Numbered from the stretch's first letter, positions 17,297-27,127 are shown. The stretch is DNA of 41,094 nt from Caldilineaceae bacterium (GCA_020845455.1 JADLFO010000250.1:1-41094), one strand, 5' to 3'. Notes: a model not told the origin generated them from the letters alone. A program made the numbers and translations.

Positions 17297-17375
17297 GTCA
17301 TTCTGACCGGCGGGAGGAACCCCTCTGGGCGGTACGCTCCTCAGAGAGATTCCTCGACAGGAGTCTCAGAATGAC
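17297..17375. mobile_element. MITE-like 79-bp element
   Basis: Perfect 10-bp terminal inverted repeats GTCATTCTGA (17297-17306) and TCAGAATGAC (17366-17375) bound a non-coding segment with inner partial pairing (CCTCAGAGAGATTCCTCG). Sequences of this GTCATTCTGA...TCAGAATGAC type recur as dispersed repeats in many environmental genomes. It has no transposase. It lies in the gap between glyA and the MFS gene. Confidence 0.65.
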
Positions 17376-17469
17376 ATTGCCGTCCTTCTTACTGTTTGTC
17401 AAGCCCGGCGTGCGTAGTCCAAAGGGAAGGCAGCCGGACAGGCAGGTAGGGGATCGTGCCGTGCTGCGC

Positions 17470-18788
<1,319 letters not shown>

Positions 18789-18792
<4 letters not shown>

Positions 18793-18812
18793 GCGTACGG
18801 TTCTCCTTGCAT
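18789..18812 (-). promoter_or_regulatory. Seven-codon reading frame coupled to the glyA start
   Basis: From ATG 18812 the frame codes MQGEPYA and ends with TGA overlapping the glyA ATG (ATGA arrangement). It also contains the glyA Shine-Dalgarno. The 13-mer GATGCAAGGAGAA recurs upstream of the AI-2E gene start (20051-20063), where the frame is not closed, so the similarity may reflect the ribosome-binding site only. Confidence 0.35.
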
Positions 18813-18944
18813 CACCGGATAGCGTTCAGGCGTCGTGCGGCATGGGCAGGTGATCAGCCGGCGCAGACGCAGGCAACATAGCATGTTTGGGGTGGTTCGT
18901 CAATAAATCCGCCGCGGTTCCGCCGGCACGCCGCGCCGCCATTT

Positions 18945-20042
18945 TTAGGCGCGCTCATCGCCCGCCGCCGTGGAGGGCGCGGCGGCTTCGATCGGGGGCA
19001 GGATGGGCGGTAACGGCCGTGTGTTCATGGTCAGAAAGACGGTGAGCCAGTGGGTCTCCGGGTGGCTGGCGAGGATCATGACCACAACCACGGTCAGCGG
19101 AATGGCGAGGATCAGCCCCAGCGGGCCGAGCACCCACGCCCAGAAGATCAGCGAGGCCAGCGCCACCACGGGCGCAAGGTTGAGACCCTGGCCCATCATG
19201 GCAGGCGCGACCACATTTTCCACGGCCACGTTGATGATGGTGACGCCTATGATCACCAGCGCAGCCCACAGCATGCCTGATTCCGCTAGGGCGAGCAGAA
19301 CGGGCGGCGTGGCGGCGATGACGAGACCAACGTACATGACAAAGCTCATAAAAAATGCCAAGATGCCCCACAGCACTGCCAAATCGACGCCCAGCATGGT
19401 CAGCCACAGCGTGATGCCGATGGCGACGATCAGGTTGACACGCACGCGGATCGCAAAGAACTGCGCCACGCGCTGGCCGATCTGTAGGGCCTGGGCGCGC
19501 AGACGGCTGTCCGGCCCCAGTTCGATCTCCAGCCGGTTGGAGAGATGGGTGGCTTGGAGCAGTAGAAAGATGGTGGCGACGACCACAAAAAAGCCCATCG
19601 AGATCAGCGATCCCAGCGTGCCGATCAAGCGCGCCGCGCTGTTGACCATCCACTGCCGGTTGAGCAGTTCGCTGTTTAACAACGTGGAGGCGTCGATGTC
19701 AAGCTCCGCCAGCCCTTCGGCCAGGCGCAGGCGCAGGATGACCATGCGGTTGGCATAGATAAAGAGATTTTCGCGCAGTTGGGCCAGCGAGACCCAGAGC
19801 AGCGCCAGCAACCCGCCGCCCACCAACAGGATGCCGAGCACCATGACCGTGACGGTCAGCCAGGTGGGCATACCGCGGTCGAGCAGCCAGCGGTAGGCCG
19901 GGTAGAGCAGAATGGCTAAAAAGAGCGCCAACAGCAGGGGGCTGAGAAAGTAGGCTGCGGCGCGCATCCCGGCGATGATGATAACCAGGGCGGCGGCTAT
20001 CGCCAGCCCCTGCAAAATCGGTGTAGGGGTGATCTTGGGCAA
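18945..20042 (-). CDS. AI-2E family (DUF20/PerM) permease
   Basis: A 365-aa membrane protein of the AI-2E exporter family (YdiK/PerM/TqsA group). Hydrophobic helices cluster at 10-50 (LAIAAALVIIIAGMRAAAYF, then LSPLLLALFLAILLYPAYRWL) and at 60-88; a soluble helical stretch follows, then C-terminal helices with ILAFFMSFVMYVGLVIAATPP and the family signature near NVAVENVVAPAMMGQGLNLAPVVAL. TqsA exports the quorum signal AI-2, but other members are ion or osmolyte transporters, and no luxS is in view. The start codon is TTG at 20042 with AAGGAGA 9 nt upstream; no ATG fits better. It ends 152 bp before glyA in the same direction. Confidence 0.88.
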   Translation of the reverse strand: MPKITPTPILQGLAIAAALVIIIAGMRAAAYFLSPLLLALFLAILLYPAYRWLLDRGMPTWLTVTVMVLGILLVGGGLLALLWVSLAQLRENLFIYANRMVILRLRLAEGLAELDIDASTLLNSELLNRQWMVNSAARLIGTLGSLISMGFFVVVATIFLLLQATHLSNRLEIELGPDSRLRAQALQIGQRVAQFFAIRVRVNLIVAIGITLWLTMLGVDLAVLWGILAFFMSFVMYVGLVIAATPPVLLALAESGMLWAALVIIGVTIINVAVENVVAPAMMGQGLNLAPVVALASLIFWAWVLGPLGLILAIPLTVVVVMILASHPETHWLTVFLTMNTRPLPPILPPIEAAAPSTAAGDERA

Positions 20043-20181
20043 CGTCTCGTTTCTCCTTGCATCGTGCGCCGGGCGACGCCATGCGCTGGGCGCCCATATT
20101 GTACACCGTCTGTCCCATTGGGCGAACCACTTTGTTCTAGGGCGCGAGACCCGGCGCGCAATGGGCGGCGCGCGCGTCCTG

Positions 20182-20190
20182 TGATAGAAT
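20182..20190 (+). promoter_or_regulatory. Extended -10 promoter for the thioredoxin-fold gene
   Basis: TGATAGAAT fits TGnTAnAAT. Predicted start near 20197; leader about 50 nt. Confidence 0.6.
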
Positions 20191-20249
20191 GGTCGCCACC
20201 GGTGCAGCCATCAGCCCACGGGGGGCAATCGATAGAGGGCGGACTCACT

Positions 20250-20954
20250 ATGCAGACCGATGGGCGGATCAGCGCTGCTGACAGTCTATATGATGATACC
20301 CCTGATGGCACGCCTGACGGCAGCTTTGACGAAGGGGGCGACAATCTTGCCGCCGACAAGAGCTTGGCCTATTATGCTGCGCCAACCTTTGCAGACTATC
20401 TGGCGCTTGTGCCGCAGCGCAGCGCCGCACTGGCGGCGCGCCTGGGCGAGATCCGCATCGCCCCAGACGAGCAGCTTTTCTTTGTCACCTATCCCGATGC
20501 TATCCGTTGGCTGGCGGTGGCAGATGACAGCCCCGCGACCGCAGTCGTGCTGCCAGTGGTAGCCCATGTCGCCGCGCTGTCGCCCCGGCTCGATTTGCGC
20601 ATCTTGGGCGAAGATGAGGCTGCGGCCGTGCTGGTCTGTCTGACCGGCGACCCCGGCGCTGCGGCTGTCTTGGACGATGCCGACCTGCCGCTGCTGCTGG
20701 CTTTTGACGAGGAATGGCAGTTTCAAACATCATGGGGGCCGCACCCTGCCGCCATCGACCCCTATCTAGAGCAGTGGTTTGAGGCGCATCCCGCGGCTGA
20801 GTCTGAATCTGAGGAGATGGACGAAGCGCTGCTGGCGCAGTTGACCCAGGAGATGCGGCTTTGGTATAACAGCGGCTTGAATCAAGCCTGCGCGGCGGAC
20901 CTGCGCGCCTTTCTGGCAGGGATGCAGTCTGCCGGCGAGTCGGACGCGGCTTAA
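20250..20954 (+). CDS. Thioredoxin-fold protein lacking active-site cysteines
   Basis: A 234-aa soluble protein. After a 35-residue acidic N-terminus, the order YYAAPTFADYLALVPQRSAAL (41-61), VVLPVVAHVAALSPRLDLRIL (99-119) and LPLLLAFDEEWQFQTSWGPHP (136-156) follows the thioredoxin-like family in which a W-C-G-D type motif precedes the helix and SIP-x-FV...W-GPRP follows. Here the expected active site reads DDSPA (92-96), with Ser94 where Cys is expected; the two Cys present (120, 204) lie elsewhere. If the match is right, it is redox-inactive. The C-terminal 60 residues are acidic and helical. ATG 20250 is chosen by distance from the promoter; GAGGG lies 12 nt upstream. Confidence 0.6.
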   Translation: MQTDGRISAADSLYDDTPDGTPDGSFDEGGDNLAADKSLAYYAAPTFADYLALVPQRSAALAARLGEIRIAPDEQLFFVTYPDAIRWLAVADDSPATAVVLPVVAHVAALSPRLDLRILGEDEAAAVLVCLTGDPGAAAVLDDADLPLLLAFDEEWQFQTSWGPHPAAIDPYLEQWFEAHPAAESESEEMDEALLAQLTQEMRLWYNSGLNQACAADLRAFLAGMQSAGESDAA

Positions 20955-20977
20955 CGCCGTTGCGCTCTTTCTCTCTC

Positions 20978-21008
20978 CTTTGCGCCCTCTGCGTTCTTTG
21001 CGGTTCAT
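20978..21008 (+). repeat. TTTGCG-family intergenic repeat, copy B
   Basis: CTTTGCGCC, CTCTGCGTT, CTTTGCGGTTCAT in series, about 24 bp after the thioredoxin-fold gene. The end CTTTGCGGTTCAT is identical to copy D except one base before it. Confidence 0.75.
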
Positions 21009-21050
21009 CTCTCCGCACGATGGCAATTCAAGCAAATCCGTAGGCTTTGC

Positions 21051-21083
21051 GCCGTGTCGCCGCCGTGTCGCCGCCGTGTCCCC
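21051..21083. repeat. 11-bp tandem repeat, three units
   Basis: GCCGTGTCGCC twice, then GCCGTGTCCCC, in the intergenic region upstream of the surface-protein gene. Confidence 0.8.
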
Positions 21084-21129
21084 GCCATGGAACAGCCGGC
21101 CATACCGGTTTTATGGACTTCTGGGGCCA

Positions 21130-21138
21130 TGATAGAAT
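21130..21138 (+). promoter_or_regulatory. Extended -10 promoter for the surface-protein/thpR unit
   Basis: TGATAGAAT, identical to the element at 20182. Predicted start near 21145. Confidence 0.6.
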
Positions 21139-21191
21139 GAGCGTAGCTAGTTCACGACGACTGCGCGGAAGGCGCATAGGCCGGCATTAGC

Positions 21192-22502
21192 GTGTGTCGG
21201 GGAACCGGGATAGATGGTGTGAGAAGTGACGGCACGCGGCGCAGGGCCGCCCTGAATCTAGACGAGCGCAACCTACCCCAGTGGCGGCTGCGCCGCCTGG
21301 CGTTGAGCCTGGCGGCCGGCGCTGCCGTGGTGCTGCTGCTGGCGACGGGTCGCGCCTGGGCCGCGGTGGAGTTGGCCTATTTTCGCGGCGCCCCCACCCA
21401 GTCGTCCGTGCTATTGGAGTGGGCCACGATCAGTGAATTCAATGTCTCTGGGTTTGAGATCCTGTGCAAGCTGGAGAGCGAACCGGAGACGGCCTATCAC
21501 CCCATCGGGTCGCGCATCGGTCAGGGCAGCCCAGACCAGGGCGCAAGTTACAGCTTCAATGTCACGGCGCTGACCTTTGGCGTGCGCTACTGCTTCCGGC
21601 TGCGCGAAGTGACCGCCGACAACGTGCCCGGCGAGCAGTTTGACATCTGTGGCTATGGGCCGGGCGTGGGGCCGCCGGCTCTCGACGTGGTAGGCGAGGT
21701 CACGCCGACCCCGATCGTCCTGCAGGCGCAGCTGGGCATCAGCCCCGCGCCCACCTTGGCGACGCCAGGGGTGATCCTGCCCGGCGGGGCCACGCCGACG
21801 CCCACCCTGCAGGGCCAAGACCAGTTTGGCAGCCCCTTGGGACTGCCGACTCCGACGCCGCTGCTGCCGGAGCAGCAGGGGATCTCCCCGCTGCCCACCG
21901 CTACGCTCATGCCTGGGCAGTTTGAATCGGCGCTGCCCACGCCCGTGGGCCAAGCGCCCGGCGTGGGGCTGGCGGGCGTCGATGTGACGCCGACGCTTGA
22001 CCCGTTTGCCTCACCTACGTTGACAGGCCAAGCGCCCGGCACGCTGCTCGGCGGCGCGCAGGTCACGGTGGATACGACCACCTTCGCCACGGAGACGCCC
22101 ACGGCGACCTGGGTCCCGACCGATACGCCCGTTCCCTTTGATACGCCCACGCCGCTGCCGATGCAGGAAAGCCCGCTTATTCCCGATGCGGGCAGCGGTG
22201 TGGCCCTGTTGGCGACGCCGACGCCGCTCTATCTGGTCGTCACGGCGACGCCCACCCCCGAAACGCTGGCTGCGGCGCCGGTCTTTACGCCTTGGCCCAC
22301 GGCGACCCCACCGGGATTTCAGACCGGCGACCTGTTGGCGCTCAACAGCCAGAACTTGATGGTGATGCTGCTCTGTCTGATCTTTCTCAGTGCCAGCGGG
22401 CTGGGCGTCTTGGGGCTGGTCACCAGCGTCATCTATATGCGGTCGCAGACGGCGCGTGACCGGCCGCCCGTGCCCTACTATGAGCGCCGCCGCTACTACT
22501 GA
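21192..22502 (+). CDS. Surface protein: fibronectin-III-like domain, Thr/Pro linker, C-terminal anchor
   Basis: A 436-aa exported protein. An N-terminal signal follows basic WRLRRLA, with a hydrophobic core to ATGRAWA near residue 57. Residues about 58-155 look like a fibronectin-III-type domain: VELAYFRGAPTQSSVLLEWA, then FEILCKLESE and GVRYCFRLREV. About 230 residues of Pro/Thr-rich linker with many TPTP and PTAT units follow. A membrane helix near 388-412 (LMVMLLCLIFLSASGLGVLG onward) and a basic, Tyr/Arg-rich tail ending ERRRYY anchor it. Such proteins are common on Chloroflexota surfaces; the partner is unknown. The GTG at 21192 is uncertain; a GTG at 21219 is also possible. It overlaps thpR by 23 bp. 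Confidence 0.75.
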   Translation: MCRGTGIDGVRSDGTRRRAALNLDERNLPQWRLRRLALSLAAGAAVVLLLATGRAWAAVELAYFRGAPTQSSVLLEWATISEFNVSGFEILCKLESEPETAYHPIGSRIGQGSPDQGASYSFNVTALTFGVRYCFRLREVTADNVPGEQFDICGYGPGVGPPALDVVGEVTPTPIVLQAQLGISPAPTLATPGVILPGGATPTPTLQGQDQFGSPLGLPTPTPLLPEQQGISPLPTATLMPGQFESALPTPVGQAPGVGLAGVDVTPTLDPFASPTLTGQAPGTLLGGAQVTVDTTTFATETPTATWVPTDTPVPFDTPTPLPMQESPLIPDAGSGVALLATPTPLYLVVTATPTPETLAAAPVFTPWPTATPPGFQTGDLLALNSQNLMVMLLCLIFLSASGLGVLGLVTSVIYMRSQTARDRPPVPYYERRRYY

Positions 22503-23100
22503 TCTGCGTACCTTTGTGGCGGTGGAACTGCCGGCAGAGGTCAAGCGCGCCATCGCGGGGGAGCAGGCGCGCGTGCAGGCGGCATTGGCGGGGCAGGGCA
22601 TCGCCTCTACCCTGCGCTGGAGTCCGGTCGACAACATTCATCTGACGCTGCGCTTCCTGGGCGATACGACCCCCGCCCAGCAGCGCGGGCTGATCGACGG
22701 GCTGGCGGCAGCGGCGCGCGCGTGGCCGCCCTTTGCGCTGTCGAGCGGCAGGCTGGGCTGCTTCCCCAACTGCCGCGCCCCGCGCGTGGTCTGGCAGGGA
22801 GTCGCGGGCGACGTGGAGGCGCTGGCCGCGATCCAGGCCGAGGTAGAGCGATTGGTGCAGGGGGTGGGCTTTGCGGCGGAGGAGCGCGCCTTTTCGCCCC
22901 ATTTGACGCTGGCGCGTGCCCGTCGCGAGGTCAGCCGCCCGGCGCTGCAAGAGACCGGGCGCGCGCTGGCGGCGTTGGCCGCCGATAGCCCGTCGCCCGC
23001 CGTCTCATTTGGCGTGGACCACGTCGTCTACTTCCACAGCGACCTGCGCGCCGGTGGGTCGGTCTACGCCCCGCTGGCCGTCCTCCCTTTCGGGGTGTGA
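22480..23100 (+). CDS. thpR: RNA 2',3'-cyclic phosphodiesterase (2H/LigT family)
   Basis: A 206-aa 2H phosphoesterase that hydrolyses 2',3'-cyclic phosphate ends of RNA. Both catalytic H-x-T motifs are present: NIHLTLRFLG with His54 and Thr56, and SPHLTLARAR with His141 and Thr143. The N-terminus TTDLRTFVAVELPAEVK fits the family. The ATG at 22480 lies inside the last codons of the surface-protein gene, so translation is probably coupled. The pairing of a surface protein with an RNA enzyme looks accidental. Confidence 0.93.
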   Translation: MSAAATTDLRTFVAVELPAEVKRAIAGEQARVQAALAGQGIASTLRWSPVDNIHLTLRFLGDTTPAQQRGLIDGLAAAARAWPPFALSSGRLGCFPNCRAPRVVWQGVAGDVEALAAIQAEVERLVQGVGFAAEERAFSPHLTLARARREVSRPALQETGRALAALAADSPSPAVSFGVDHVVYFHSDLRAGGSVYAPLAVLPFGV

Positions 23101-23168
23101 CCTTTCTCCCCTATTTCCTCTCTTCTAGCTTCTCCTCTGCCTTCTCCTCTGCCTTCTCTCCTCCGGTC

Positions 23169-25109
23169 TTAGCGCTCTTTGCGGCTGAGCCCCTCTTCCC
23201 ATCCCCACACCCCCAACAGCGCCAGCAGCGTCGCCCAGGAGATGATCGCTCCGGTGATGCGCGGCGGGGTTGGCCCCATGCGCACGTCGATGCGGTGTTG
23301 GCCGCCCGGCACATCCACCTCGATCAGCCCATAGGGGTTGGAGACGCGCGCCGCCGCAAGCTGCCCGTCGACGCGCACCTGCCAGCCGGGGAAATAGGTC
23401 AGATGAATGCGCACCGTGGCCGGGCCGTCGACGCGCACCACACCGCCTGCGCTGGAGCCGCGGCTATATTGGCTGACGATCTCACCCTGGCCTGCGCTGA
23501 TCGCCAGCCGTGTCAGCCGTCCGTTTTCGCCATAGTCTTCGCGATAGCCGGCGGCGGCATAGTCGCCGGTCATAGGCGAGGTGGTGAACGGTTCCTGCAC
23601 CCACTGCGTATAGGCGATCATGTCGGGGTGTTCTTGTTCAAAGCGGAAGACGGCGCGGCCATCCTCGCGCCAGGGTTCGACTGGCTGCAACGGTGCGCCC
23701 ACATAGCCAAAACCGGCGAAGATCGCTAACAGCGCCAGCAGCAGCGCACCCGCCTCCGGGGTGGTTGGCGCGCCCGGCGCAGGCGGGGCCTGTGTCCAGA
23801 GCGCGTCGGCCGCCAGCCCGCCCAGCGCCGACACGGTGAACGCGCTCAGCGCCAGCAGCCGCCAGGGAAATTGGATGATCGCCAGCATGGGCAGCGTATT
23901 CCACAACAGCAGCGCGGCCGAGGTCATCATAAAGAGCAGGATGATTGAAGCCGAGGCTAGAAAGCTCAAATAGGCGCGGCGCATGCCGGTGGGGTTGCCG
24001 CTGCGCAGCAGCACATAGCCGCCCACGCTCGCCAGGATCAGCGCCACGCTGCCGATCTGAAAGCCCATGCCGTCGTTGGCGCCGCCGGGGTCGTCGGAAT
24101 AGCCAAACCCCCAGAACGGGCTGAAGAACTGGCCCCACTGCACAAAGTGGTTGCGATAGTCGTAGGTGTTGGAGACATAGACCTGCTGTTCGAGCGCGGG
24201 GCCTTCGGCCAAGAGCGGCAGCAGAAACGCCGCGGTGAGCAGCAGCGCGGCTCCCCCCGCGCCCGCGGCCAGCGCCGTTCGGCGCAGCACATCGCCGCGC
24301 AGGGGATGCTGCTTTGCCGCCAGCGCCAGGCAAAAGAGCGCAAAGAGTATCACCAGCGGGGTGAAAGAGAGCAGCGCAAAGGTGTGGGTGAGCAGACAGC
24401 CGGCCAGCGCCAGCGCCGCCAGCGCCAGCCGCCGCGGCCAGCCCGGCGCGCTGCCCTCGGCGATCAGCCGGTCGAAGGCCAGCAAGACCCAAGGGAACCA
24501 AGCCAAGAGCAAGGTATCGTTGAGCGCGGCGCGCACATAGATATCGGCCAAGTGATAGGGGATGTAGACATAGAGCAGCCCGGCCACCAACGCCGCGGGC
24601 CGTGCATCCGCCTGCGCGCCGCGCGGCGCGCTTTTCTCCAGCCAGTAGCGCACCAGGGTATATATGCCCCAGGCGCTGACCAGGAAACCCACGGCCCAAG
24701 TCAGCTTGACCGCCACGGTATAGCCCGCACCCAGCAGAACAAAGATCTCCGCCAGATAGAAACCCAGCGGGGCCTGGATGACAAAGGTGGGATAGCCATA
24801 GCCCTGGATGTGGTGCATGGCCCAGCGCGGCCAGAGCGCGCCATCGCGTAGGCTGGCGTCGAACTGGAGCAGATAGAAGACGCTGTGCCGGCCGTCGTGG
24901 GCGTCATAGAAGTAGCCCGGCATCGCCAGAGGCGCGAGCGCCGGCAGCGTCAACAGCCAGAGCAGAAGCAGATAGGGGTCGAGCCGCCCCAGCGTGCGGC
25001 GCAGCGCGGCGGACAGGGCTGCGCCTGTGAACAGACGCCTGGGCAAAGTCGCCAAGATCATCAATGGCAAGATCATCAACGGCAGGATCATTAACAGTGG
25101 GGTTCTCAT
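23169..25109 (-). CDS. Large membrane protein, PTPS-related (PF10131-like), GT-C-like
   Basis: A 646-aa protein with roughly ten to twelve membrane helices. YFYDAHDGRHSVFYLLQFDA (66-85) in the first outer loop and WPRWAMHHIQGYGYPTF (93-109) match the 6-pyruvoyl-tetrahydropterin-synthase-related membrane family; despite its name this resembles YfhO-like or GT-C glycosyltransferases. The C-terminal 170 residues form a soluble beta-rich domain (TVRIHLTYFPGWQVRVDGQ, VDVPGGQHRIDVRM), typical of such enzymes. It may transfer a sugar to an envelope acceptor. The start ATG overlaps the stop of the MutL-like gene (ATGA), so it is the last gene of the operon. Its N-terminus has a three-fold LMILP repeat. 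Confidence 0.72.
   Translation of the reverse strand: MRTPLLMILPLMILPLMILATLPRRLFTGAALSAALRRTLGRLDPYLLLLWLLTLPALAPLAMPGYFYDAHDGRHSVFYLLQFDASLRDGALWPRWAMHHIQGYGYPTFVIQAPLGFYLAEIFVLLGAGYTVAVKLTWAVGFLVSAWGIYTLVRYWLEKSAPRGAQADARPAALVAGLLYVYIPYHLADIYVRAALNDTLLLAWFPWVLLAFDRLIAEGSAPGWPRRLALAALALAGCLLTHTFALLSFTPLVILFALFCLALAAKQHPLRGDVLRRTALAAGAGGAALLLTAAFLLPLLAEGPALEQQVYVSNTYDYRNHFVQWGQFFSPFWGFGYSDDPGGANDGMGFQIGSVALILASVGGYVLLRSGNPTGMRRAYLSFLASASIILLFMMTSAALLLWNTLPMLAIIQFPWRLLALSAFTVSALGGLAADALWTQAPPAPGAPTTPEAGALLLALLAIFAGFGYVGAPLQPVEPWREDGRAVFRFEQEHPDMIAYTQWVQEPFTTSPMTGDYAAAGYREDYGENGRLTRLAISAGQGEIVSQYSRGSSAGGVVRVDGPATVRIHLTYFPGWQVRVDGQLAAARVSNPYGLIEVDVPGGQHRIDVRMGPTPPRITGAIISWATLLALLGVWGWEEGLSRKER
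25051..25095 (-). repeat. 15-bp in-frame tandem repeat at the start of the membrane protein gene
   Basis: Three 15-bp units (GGCAAGATCATCAAC type, plus-strand reading) encode LMILP, LMILP, LMILA, lengthening the first hydrophobic segment without shifting the frame. Confidence 0.8.
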
Positions 25110-26317
25110 GGGGCAGAGGGAACTGTCAGCAGGTCATGGTGCAGCGTTTGGGCCATCGCCACCGGGGCTGACGCACCCAGCGCGGCCACGACCGGAGCCA
25201 GCCCGCTGCGGTCCCACCAGCGCACACGATCAGGCAGGGGCGCGCGCTCCGGCCAAGGGCCGCTGATCAGAACCGGCTGCGGCCAGCCTGGCGGCGCGGC
25301 TTGTGTCGGGTCGGCATCGGTAAAGAAGACGAGCGGGTTGGGCCGGCCCTCCCCTGCCCAGACATGCATCCAGCGCTCGGCGCAGTAGATGCCGTGGAGT
25401 TCGGGCAGTTGGTGGAGCCGCATCCAGGTTTGAACCAGGCGCGTAAAGCTCGCTTCGAGCGTTGTAATCGTCGCCGGGTTGGTCGTCCACTCCCCCAGCA
25501 GCCCAAAGCCATCCAGCCTGCGGCAGAGCCGCCAGTAATGCTCGTCGAGCGCGGCGGCGACCATACCGGGATAGAGGCGCAGGGGCGCGGCCAGCACGTT
25601 GGGCGCGACGGCAACGGTCAGCCCTTCGACCGCGGCGAGCGTCTGCTCGACGGCGGCGGCGGCGAAGCGGTTGCCGGCAAAGAGCACCGCGGGCCGGCTG
25701 CGCCGGGGCTGCTGCAGCAGCGCTGCGGCGGCACAGCCGGCCAGAACCTGCACCGGCGGGACCGCGTCGGGCAGGTCATAGCCGCCCACCAGCAGCAGCA
25801 GGTCGGGGTGATGTTGGCCCAGCGCCTGGGCCAGCGCGGCGGCGTTGCCGTCGACGCCCAAGACCGTCATGCCCTGGAACTGGGCAGCGCTGCCGCCCAC
25901 GGCCAGCCGCGCGGCTTCCAGGCTGTTGCCCTCGCTCAGCGCGGCGACCCACACGCGCAGCGGCGGGCGCGGGCTAAGGACAAACGCCATCTGTTCGATG
26001 GGCGGGTGGCGGGTGGGGTCGGGGCTGTGCAGCAGCGGTCGATGGGCGTCGTCGTCCCAAAGCCGCCGCCCCAGCCGGCTGCCCATCTGGCGGCAGAGCG
26101 CGGCCACTTGGTCGGCCAGGTGGCGTTCGCCCAGCCGAGGAATGGTCTGCCAGGCCGCCAGCCGGTAGACGCCGGCGATGTTCTCCAGCAGACAGCCGCG
26201 CACCCGGTGCAGTTCGATGCCGAGCGCCAGCAGCGTGCCGCCATCGGCGGAGTAGCCGGTAGGATAGCCGGTGCGGGGTTCGGAGAGGTCGGGCGGGTGG
26301 GATGCGGTGACGTGCAT
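25106..26317 (-). CDS. MutL/GlmL-like ASKHA-fold protein, degenerate
   Basis: A 403-aa soluble protein resembling the glutamate mutase L family (MutL, PF13941-like; unrelated to the DNA repair MutL). Seen: GGTLLALGIELHRVRGCLLE (26-45) in place of the phosphate-1 loop, which normally contains D-I-G-S/T; PLRVWVAALSEGNSLEAARLA (119-139); PDLLLLVGGYDLPDAVPPVQVL (171-192), matching LLLAGGTDGG; and RPAVLFAGNRFA. The missing Asp and Gly-Ser/Thr in the first loop argue against normal ATP use. No adenosylcobalamin mutase subunit lies nearby. It sits between two membrane proteins: 43 bp after the six-helix gene and overlapping the next start by 4 bp. No Shine-Dalgarno is visible. Confidence 0.68.
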   Translation of the reverse strand: MHVTASHPPDLSEPRTGYPTGYSADGGTLLALGIELHRVRGCLLENIAGVYRLAAWQTIPRLGERHLADQVAALCRQMGSRLGRRLWDDDAHRPLLHSPDPTRHPPIEQMAFVLSPRPPLRVWVAALSEGNSLEAARLAVGGSAAQFQGMTVLGVDGNAAALAQALGQHHPDLLLLVGGYDLPDAVPPVQVLAGCAAAALLQQPRRSRPAVLFAGNRFAAAAVEQTLAAVEGLTVAVAPNVLAAPLRLYPGMVAAALDEHYWRLCRRLDGFGLLGEWTTNPATITTLEASFTRLVQTWMRLHQLPELHGIYCAERWMHVWAGEGRPNPLVFFTDADPTQAAPPGWPQPVLISGPWPERAPLPDRVRWWDRSGLAPVVAALGASAPVAMAQTLHHDLLTVPSAP

Positions 26318-26360
26318 GGTTTGTGTTTTCAGTGTTTGGGAATCTCGACGGCCGGCCGGC

Positions 26361-27125
26361 TCAACGCAGCAGCGCGTGCCAGGCGGTTTCGGCCCACTGC
26401 CAGACTGTAGAGTCGAACAGCGCCAAGCGCAGATATTCGGCGCGGCCGATCAACAGGCTCAGCCGCGAGGCCATCAGCCGCGCAAAGATCATGCCCGCTG
26501 CTAGCCAGACTGCATAGCGCCCGACCCCGATCCAGCCGTGGAGCAGCCGCCGGATCCAGCCCGGCTGGTCGGCCAGATAGCGCGCCGGGTCGACATAGAA
26601 ATAGAGCAGGGTGGCGGTGGTGATGAGCAGCGTCAGCACGCCGATGGCAAAGAGCAGGGCGGATGCGGACGGGTCAAAGGCGATGCGCGCGGCGCGCAAG
26701 AACTGGGGCAGGAAGGTCCCTTGCAGCGCGCCAAACAGTCCCGCGGCTATCCCAACGCCGAGCAAGAACGCCACCGGCACGCGCCCGGCCCCATGCAGAC
26801 CGCGCCGCCAGAGAGGGGTCGATGCGGCGCGCGGGGCGCGCCAGGTGCGGTCTAGCCCGGCGATGACGAGCAGCAGCCCCAGCCCCAGCGGGACCCATGT
26901 CTCGGCGGTGCCGCCCGAACCGGCCGTCAGCGGGGTCCACAGCCGGGGGCGCAGCACATGCTGTACCGCCAGCACGACGGCATAGCCGAGCGCTGCGCCT
27001 GTGAGCAGATGCTGGCCGAGCCGAGCCAGGGCATGGTCGCCCAGGGCCGCGCTCAAGATCAGGAGCGTGACCAGCAGCCCGATCCAAAAGCTCAGGAAGT
27101 CGAGCCAGACGCCGGAGGCTTCCAT
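26361..27125 (-). CDS. Six-helix membrane protein, unrecognised
   Basis: A 254-aa protein that I do not recognise. Hydrophobic segments lie near 7-27, 38-56, 75-91, 115-135, 153-177 and 197-220. The loop LDRTWRAPRAASTPLWRRG (91-109) is strongly basic, so it should be cytoplasmic. The C-terminus (221-254) is amphipathic with several Trp. The gene begins 2 bp after the stop of the zinc-ribbon gene, so translation is likely coupled. The family may be restricted to relatives of this organism. Confidence 0.8.
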   Translation of the reverse strand: MEASGVWLDFLSFWIGLLVTLLILSAALGDHALARLGQHLLTGAALGYAVVLAVQHVLRPRLWTPLTAGSGGTAETWVPLGLGLLLVIAGLDRTWRAPRAASTPLWRRGLHGAGRVPVAFLLGVGIAAGLFGALQGTFLPQFLRAARIAFDPSASALLFAIGVLTLLITTATLLYFYVDPARYLADQPGWIRRLLHGWIGVGRYAVWLAAGMIFARLMASRLSLLIGRAEYLRLALFDSTVWQWAETAWHALLR

Positions 27126-27127
27126 GG

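Noticed and set aside
17217-17469. A gene in the glyA-MFS gap
   Set aside because: Only the MITE-like element and no frame with coding character.
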